From positions 138,354,601-138,418,600 of the forward strand of contig NC_092861.1 in NCBI RefSeq assembly GCF_032062135.1: a DNA stretch of 64,000 nucleotides. The letters are read 5' to 3'. Below the pieces are notes generated by a model. The model worked only from the letters and a program-made list of their open reading frames with translations. It made no database searches and was not told where the DNA came from. The stretch is from Pyxicephalus adspersus. Lineage: Eukaryota > Chordata > Amphibia > Anura > Pyxicephalidae. This document shows, piece after piece, positions 37,101-46,100 of the stretch; the first letter of the stretch is position 1, and every line of letters begins with the position of its first letter. The translations under genes and the position numbers were made by a program.

Positions 37101-40100
37101 AGGGATCTCACCTGTCCCTCTAATGACCTGCCTGATCGAGAATTTTTAAAAGTGGAAATTCATGTAAAGGTTATATGAAAGTCTAGTGATGGAGTTTACA
37201 TATTCTTTACCTTCCACATGCCTCTCAGGGTTTCTTGTGGTGGCAATATTTGCATTTAACTTTTAAGGTCTACATACTTCAGTGAATAAAAGGGTGCAAT
37301 GATCTTTCTGACAAATTTGTAATTTTTATCATGAAGAATGCATCACGTGTTGGAACAATGGGTAACTCACATTTTGTTGGAAGAGGAAGTGAAACTACTT
37401 TGTTGAAATAGAGTGAAGAGCAAATTATAAGAAGAATTTACTGCTAAAAATCCCAAGAGATCAGAAGCAGACAGGTGACTTATCTACACCCCCAGACTTT
37501 ATCTAAAAAACAGTGAGAAACTGAACTCTCTCTCAAAAAGGGCAGAAGGAAGACAGAGGACAATTTATTATTATTAATATTATTATTATTTTTATATAGC
37601 AGTATTCATATACCACCAACATATTATGCAGTGCTGTACAAAGTCTATAGGTAAATCTTGTAAATTTAGCAGAAGAAGAAATACATAAGATCTCAGATAT
37701 AAGCATATCTATATATCAGAGATTGTAAGCACAAAGGTGCCTAGGCGCACTTACATTCCAGGGAGTGCTTTACTGTTTTTCAGGATGAATTATAGACAAA
37801 AAGTACTTTGTTAGTGTACATCTTAGGCATTAAAATTTCAGTTTCCACATTGACATAGTAGATCTTTACTTTTTTACTTCAGTTTCACTTGACTTGGCAT
37901 CACACATACACTCTTCCAAAGATACCTGAAAAAATGGCTAAATTGCATTTCTGCTAAAAGGAATGGTACCACTTTTGTTCAGGCAAAATCCAGGGCTAGA
38001 ACATGTCATGTACACTATAATCTTCAGTTCATAGCTGTGTCACAAATGTTCTGTATGCCCCTATTCGCTGCCTTTTACCATTTGTCTTACTGGTCACAAA
38101 GGAGGAAATACTGCCCACTGCCTTCAGCAGACTAATCCAGCATTATTGCAGTCTAGGCACAGTCACTTGATTGGAGGAGCTCTATAATGGCATTTAATGG
38201 TTTTTGTTTAGTTGTGTGTGAAAAACAATATAGTTGCTGTTTAATATATCAAAAAATTCATTTATCGAGAGGTAAATTTTTCTTACTAGATTTCAGCCTT
38301 ATACTGAACAACTCAAAAATGGTCAACTTGTTCTCAGCTCAAACATTTTTTTTAAAACTTTCTTTAATTATTGAAATATTTTTCCGAAAACAAAAATATT
38401 ACATAACAATAGGGTAGAGTATCAAATAGGTAAGTAGTTGGGGGAGTACATAAGAAGGGGTGTCTTCATTTGACAATATCACACATTATACACAAACACC
38501 TCTTTGTTCTGTCTGTGTATTATCCTCATACACATGACAATTTACACATAATTCTAGCCATTACATTTTTTTTTAAATGGGAGGGTCCAGGTGGCGCTTA
38601 TATTCTTGGGAATCTTGAAAGAGCACCCACACGCTCCAAGTTTCTAGGAAGTTTTCATTAGAGTCTAATACTAGCTGTTAGATCCTCCGTGAGCATGGCC
38701 TCACTCAGCTCAAACATTTAACTTTTTGGCATCTCTGACTAGCAATGATTCATTCTTTTCCACATACAAGTTTTCTGAAGATGGTGTTTTATTTATTCAG
38801 TTATTTTTTATCTTTTAGTTTTGCAGGCTTTTCACTGTATTCCCATTTAATGTCTTTCTGCTGTTTTTAGTCCCATAGGAGTTTGTCTTCCTGTTTCCCA
38901 TGATTATGATTTAGTTGAAAACCAGCAATGACTTGATGTTTTAGATTTCTTCATGCACTTAAATTATTAATTTTCAGGGTTGCTCCTTAAAATGATTCCT
39001 CAAACCCTAGAACGGTGCAGGGTTTTACCTGCCTAGAGATGTAACTCTGCAGTCAGTTTATTTCTATTCCTACTTAAAGTAATCTTTGAAAATCTCTAAA
39101 ATCAGAATAATACCAAGTATGTCCAACTGATGATGGAGGTTTTCACAGTTTTGTAAAAGGGGCACACAAACCTATTAGAGCAATCCTTTTGGATCATAAT
39201 TAAGAATGGTTTAAGCACCCCTAATTTGGAAACTTTAACTTTAAAGTAAAAGTATTTCCTTTGGGGCAAACCCATACTCAGAATTACTTTAGAAATATGA
39301 ATTTGTTACCAAATGCTCTTAAAACGCAACTAAACTTGTTGGTGGGTGGGGAGCTTCTGCCATAATAAGCAATAATGCACAGCATACTGGCTGATTATGG
39401 CAAGCATTTACATGTGTACAGTCGGCTTTAGGCTACGTACACACGTGCAATAATTGTTGTTAGAACGATTAACGACTGATCAACGATTATTCACGTATAT
39501 TTTAAACAATCCTATAGTGCACAATTTTGTACATGCTGAAACGATACAATCGTTCAAATATAATCCACCAATAATGTACACTTACTAGATTTGATTGATT
39601 GAATGATGCAGCAACTGACATGTACAGGAGAAAGTGTATCGCAGAACAATCCACAATACCTGAACAGCGAATGATCATCGCCCAATCCGACCTGCCGGGA
39701 CAATCGAGCTTTTCCAGCAACATTCCTTGCTCAATGGCGTCGTTGGCCAGTCGTTCACTTTTTTTGTTAACAATTATCGGACGATCGGTCGTTAATCGTT
39801 CGTTTCCAACAATAATTATTGCACGTGTGTACGTAGGCTTAGGCAATGACAGGCACCCCAGGAAGGCGCCATCTTCACTGGCTCCATAGCGGACGGTTTA
39901 CATTATCCCCAGCAGCTCACCACACATAGAGCTGAACTCTAAACTTTGCGAGGCATTAGCTGTACAGTTCAGAGTCTACACAAAAATCCACCAGGAGTCA
40001 GGGTTTTAGTTTTTTTTTTTTTTTTGACAAAAGAGACTGCACATTTCTAATGTCAAATAGCACTGCAGTGTTGAACCCAGACATTATTATTAAGCTGGGT

Positions 40101-43100
40101 GGGAAATAATTGTAAGCACCAACCCCTGTATTGTGATCCAACTCTTCAGTAACCACCCAAAAACAGCCAGGTGGTGAACACTGTACTACCTTCTGGTGAG
40201 TTTTGTTTTTTGAGTTAAGGTTAAGCTGTGTTTGTATTCTGAAATAAATAAATCCAGACAGCTGATAGCAGCCTTAAAAATGTTTTTTTCATTGCACTGG
40301 AATCTTGTTACAGAAATTCCAAGAAATCGCCTTTATTGTCTTTATTCCAACTTCCTGTGCTAGGTAAAATGTAGAGAGAACCTGACACATTGCTGATTTG
40401 CTACAGTGATTGACAAGTTTTGCACTGACCTTATTCCCCCCTTCAGAATATTTTATTCTGGAAAATATCTTCATTCTATAGGTATTTTGTTTTCCATTTT
40501 TAATAGAAGCAGGTAGAAATCTGCTAACTATACTAAAATCTTTGCAGCTGCAGTTTAACTTCACAGAAAATTGTTGAAAACAATAATCCGTAGCGAAATT
40601 ACCCAAAATTTGAAGAAACATTTATACAGCTTTCAGAAACATACTCTACCTTTTAGCCTTTTTCAAAGTGCGCAAATGCAAATATTTGCACAAAGAGTAG
40701 CTGTAAGATTACCTAATGCTCACATAAATCTCACATAAAAGAGTCCAGTTCCTGCAGACCACTGGAAATAAAGAGTGTCTTTGGCCTGGCACAACTCTGT
40801 GAGGTAATATACTTTGCAATGTTTGAAATACAAAGGCTGACATCCTGGATAAAATAAAGGAATTTTCCCAGAAGGCACGGCTCTTTAACGGTCTTTAATG
40901 GTATATTTTTATTTGAAGTAATACCTTCATTCAGCCTTTTTTAAAGAAAAATATTTATCCTAAAATGGAAGATTAAAAATGTGCACTTCTCATAAGATGG
41001 CCACTTTTCACATGAAGGCGCCACAAAACTTTGGCTAATACCAGTAAAGTTTTGAATAGAAACTCATGGATTAGGAAGGTTAGTAAAAGTAAAATCAAAA
41101 CTATTTTGGTATGGGTGGAGTGGGTTTACCATCTCTGTTGGGTTTTCATTCTATCCGTGTCCCCACCACAGATATTCACTCCTTATCCTGGTGGTCCTTG
41201 TGATCATTGTGAGGGCGGATGCAATGTGCTGGTTAATATTATTAATCGAGGGAGCTGTTGGCCCCTTTTCATGTGGTTTTATGACCCTCCCTAGCACTTG
41301 TTGTTTACAGAATTCAGTAACTCAATCTGAAATTTGCTCACATGAATAAATCAGTAGTAGTGACCTTGTCCCGAACGTCCCTCTGCTTCCTCTAAAATTT
41401 CACTAAAAGACAGCGTGCCTAAAAGAGGAGGCGCTTGTACTGGCATCTGTTCATAAAGTCACCAAACATTGCAGGCTGTGTTGTCTTTGTAACCCAAAAA
41501 ACATATTTTGTGTGTGCTGGTACATTTAAAAAAAAAAATCAATCATGAGCACTTTAACATGGGGTAAAACATTCATTGGTAAACTAGGCCCAATAGTAGA
41601 CTAATGTTTCTCAACTACAGTTCCATTGATCCCTAGGGTTCCTAAAGAGGTTGCAATTAGCAATTTCTGCCTCTCAGGCCCGTTACCACTGACTCCCCCC
41701 CAATGATCTTTTTGGCTATCTGTAAGGGTGACCTTCATCCCAATGGCCAGCAATTACAAGAGGAATTCCTCTCACTGACCCCCACACTAATGTTCTGTGG
41801 ATATGGTAATTGTTTTACAGGGTTTCCCTACAATTTTAACATTTTTTTTTCCAAGGGTTCCTTCGTGTTTAAAACGTCAAGAGTACACAGTGGAGAGAAC
41901 GTGAGAATATGAGAACAAGAGAGTGTTTTGAATATTTTGCTTCTAATTTGGTTTCGGTATTTGTGAGGTTATCTTGTCCCACGTACAGGCTCCTGTTCCC
42001 ACACATGGCTGTTGTTTCAAAATGCAGTTCCGTTTATTGTGTCTGAATAATTTTATCCCCTTACCAAATTCAGTTAGAAACAACATTTTTAAAGTCCCTG
42101 CTGACAATACTGCAAAAGCTGTGAGATCAACACTTAAAGGCTTTAAAAAGCCATTGATGATCTCCTGTTATTGTTAGTTGCCTGGCTGACAAGCATTTGT
42201 AGATTTTTCTTTAAAGTTGGTTTGTTATATACGTAAATATTTTAACCAATTGTATGGTACAAAGACTCAGCTGATTGTATCATTCGAATTGATTGTTTAA
42301 AGTGGAACTAAAGTTCTGATTTTAAGTTTGTATGATCAGGCAGGTCATTTTTGTGGAAAGAGAGAAGCGATATCCCTTCTGTAAAATTGTGACTTACCTG
42401 TCTAACCACTACCTGCCCTACATTCCTGGCATTCTTCGTACATGTGTTGGGATAAAGACGGACAAAAATCATTGGAAGGCAGATGGTGCGCCGGCTCTAG
42501 AACACAAACCAGATGAGTCGGACGGTTTTGTTCTACTTTAACTCAATCACCAATCCCAAACATTTCAGGTAAAGCATAGTGAAATTGGGTATTTTGAATT
42601 TATTTTTCTAATTCAGCAAGAAAGAATTAAGGCAGGGCTGACAACACTGCTGAAAACAATTTAGGAGGTCACTGGAACGTTTTTTCTGTTTGCAAGATCC
42701 CCCTCCCCCCCCCCCTTTTTTTTAAAGAGTAACCAAACTTTAAAAGACAAGAACAGAGGCCTATTGGCTAGTGACCATTTTTCTGTGCAACTGGTCTAAG
42801 ATGCCCTGTTTTGCAGTGTCTGGGTGTTGAAGTGGCCATCATGGAAGAAGCAGAGCTTTTCTAACTCATGTCAGAGTTTTCAGCATGGAAACTGTCAGCA
42901 GCACAGTAATGATATCACCCAAATTTTCTCCCAAAAATGAAAGTCCGCGAGAGCAGTGCCCCGGATGATATTACACACTGATAGACAGCTACTCTCACAT
43001 ACCCCATAAACATCACTATTTTTCAGTAGGTATTCCAGGCAACTTTTTTAAGGATAATGATTAGGCACATTGAACATTTTTAGATATTCCTTGTAAATTT

Positions 43101-46100
43101 GTAGACAATAATTTTTTTATTTCATTTTATTACTCTATAGAGATGATTATTATTATTATTATTACTAATAAACAGTATTAATATAGCACCAATATATTAT
43201 GCAGCGCTATACATTAAATAGGGATGGGAAAATGTGCATGTATTGGTAATATGTACAGAGTGTTTGTTTCTTTTTGCCCTGTGTGGACTTTAGGTTAAAG
43301 TAAAATTTTGAATGCAGATTGTCTTAAATGTGTAAATTAATCGTCGTTGTTAACACCATTGATCAATGAGGCTGTTGGTAAGTTGTCATACTTTCAGCTT
43401 GTCAGCAGCTTGTTGTGGCACAAGTTGTCCAACTGTCCCAGTGCACTGGCACATACTGTCACTTTTGTCACATTATACTGAGAGAATGGCACAGTACACT
43501 GGCAGGTTGGCATAATCTGCCCATTTGTCCCAGCACACTGCCAGGGTGGAACAAGCTGTCCAAATATACCAGCACACTGGCAGGGTTTGCAAACAAGTGT
43601 AACTGATTGGCTTTCCCTTGACCATTGTTCATGGTCTCACATTTAGTTCTGATTTTGTCTTGCTCCAAGAAATTCTTGGAATGGTGGCTGGTAGCTGTTG
43701 CCATTTCAGGAGGCACCAAGTGGTACCAACACCATTTGTGCAGATTATCAAGATTTAGAGAGTTCGAAATTCTGTTATCTTTCCAATCATTTATTGTTCA
43801 TCATCTCCCTTTAATTCTCCCCTTACACATGATTCATAATTTCTTTAGATTCTCTTATCGAGCGGACAGCGGTGGGTGAATCAGGAATTCCGAGATTTTG
43901 TGTATTTGATAACATTTGACATTGCACAGATGTCTTGCTTTATCAGGGCCAGCCAGAACATGCTGGTTTATTTTCCAGACCTGTAATTCATAGCAGTTTC
44001 TGTTTGATTATTTTAGGTATTTGTATATAAGTTAAATAAGTAATGAAAGAATATCTTCTAACCTGTTGTAGCTACTTCAGGAGAGACAAAATGATTATTA
44101 GAAAGTCATGTATTAGGACAAGTAGATAATTCTGACAAGTAGAGTGTTGTGTGGTATTAATTACAGTGGTGATTGTGGTTGTGTTTGTATATATGTAAGG
44201 GTGCACTGCAATTAAGGGTAATTCTACTCAAAGGTACTATTTACATTTTTGGTAGATAATGAAGGTTCCAACCAACTGACAGCTTCCTACTTTTTCCCAA
44301 ATTGTGCTACTGTGGCCTTTCACCCCTAGAATGGGGATGCAATATATTGCATTATAGGGGTACCTGCACATAAATTGCAAAAAGGAATGCTCCAGCAATA
44401 TTTTTTTTTAATGCGGCTGAATTTGATAGGTTTATGATATATTCTCCTTCTATATTCTGGACCTTGAATTGTTTTTCTTCTACTTTAATATAACTAAGGA
44501 ATGTAACTCCATTAGTTTGGAAGTAATGCAATATGCATTACATTTTGCTCTGATGAATTCAGCTGTGGGTCATTGTTACAGTATGACAGATGTGCATTTC
44601 TATTTCAACAGAATTTTATGCTAAAATGGTGTATATGGTCCACATCCAAACATATTAAACCATATTTATTTAATCAAAAAACTTTACTGGACTTTTCAGG
44701 CACCATTTAATAAACCAATTTCTTTAAACCTCAAATCACTATAAAATCATAATTTATTTGACACTAAAATACATGAACTGTACAACACATTTTGTGAAAC
44801 AATTGGATAAGTACATGAAACTGTAACAAATTAGTCCCACTTGCATTCTGACACATTTCACAGATTTCCCTACCTCAGGTAAATTGTTGGACATCAAAAA
44901 ATTTGGGGTATATCCTCCCAATGAAAGCAATTACTGTAAATTACCTGAGTAGGACTGGATGGGTAAAACTTGGAATCAAAGTTATCGAGTAATGTTAAGC
45001 TCCACAGAAGCAACATGAATCTCTTCTGGTCAGTACATTGTAATAGGGGAAAAGGGAATTAGCAAATACTGTTTCAAATTTTTTTTTATTATTCCCCCAT
45101 ATATTTCAATTGGTCATGTCATTGTTTCTTTCTATTCATTCCTCCCCTGTGTATGTCTGCCCCCCAATGCTGGCTGTCAGCAGAGATGTGTATTTCTAGA
45201 GTTGAAATTAGATTATATATAGCAGAGCTATGTACAACATGCTCCCAAATAATCTTTAAAGTCCCGAGGGTTAGTTTTAGTTTATTATGCCTCCCATTTC
45301 CCCCTAAATCAGCCATTCTAAAACAGGGCTCTGTAGAACTCCAGGGATCTTCCAGAGGTTTGTAGGGGTTTCCTCCAACTGTGGCTGATTGATCTTCAGT
45401 GATACCTGCATTTGAGTCCAACACCATATGGTAGAGCCAGCTTCATGACTTTCCTTCTGAATTCTGATCTTCGGCTATCTTGATGGGCTGGGGTGGGATG
45501 ACATGACTCCCCCGTAGGCATGCAGGAGTTCATTCAGTCTGGAGACATACAATGGAAGCTGGGATTGCCAGGTAACCCTGGTAAGAAACATTCACCTGCA
45601 CATATGCAGTGAAATTTCATAGCTGGGGGAAATCATGCAGATAAAAATAGTTTTTGCAGTCCCTTTCTGCAATAAACGCTTGCCTGAATCGTGAATTTTC
45701 AAAGTGGCCACTGTAGTTTATATGTATTGAGGTTTTAGAAGCTGGTGATTAGAGATTTACAGTTTCAAGCTTGGCTAACCTAATCAAGTTATCTGAATAT
45801 TGTTTGAAGTCCAAGACTTTATCTAAAAGCATGTCTGCAAAGAAAGACCGGCTGTTTTGGGAAATGCTGCTATGGAATCCCATACAATTGCTTGAGTATC
45901 TTTGGCATCACATCTACTAACAAATTTGTTTTATTAATACTGACTTCCAATCAGTTATTAAACTAAGAGCTATAAATCAAGGTACAGTCTCCAGAAAAAG
46001 TCTGTAACTTTTTCAAACTCTTTGTGTGGAGGTCAAAAATGTAACAGATTAGGGAATTATTTTAAGCAAAACCAAAGATAGCCTGGAAAACGTAAAAAGT

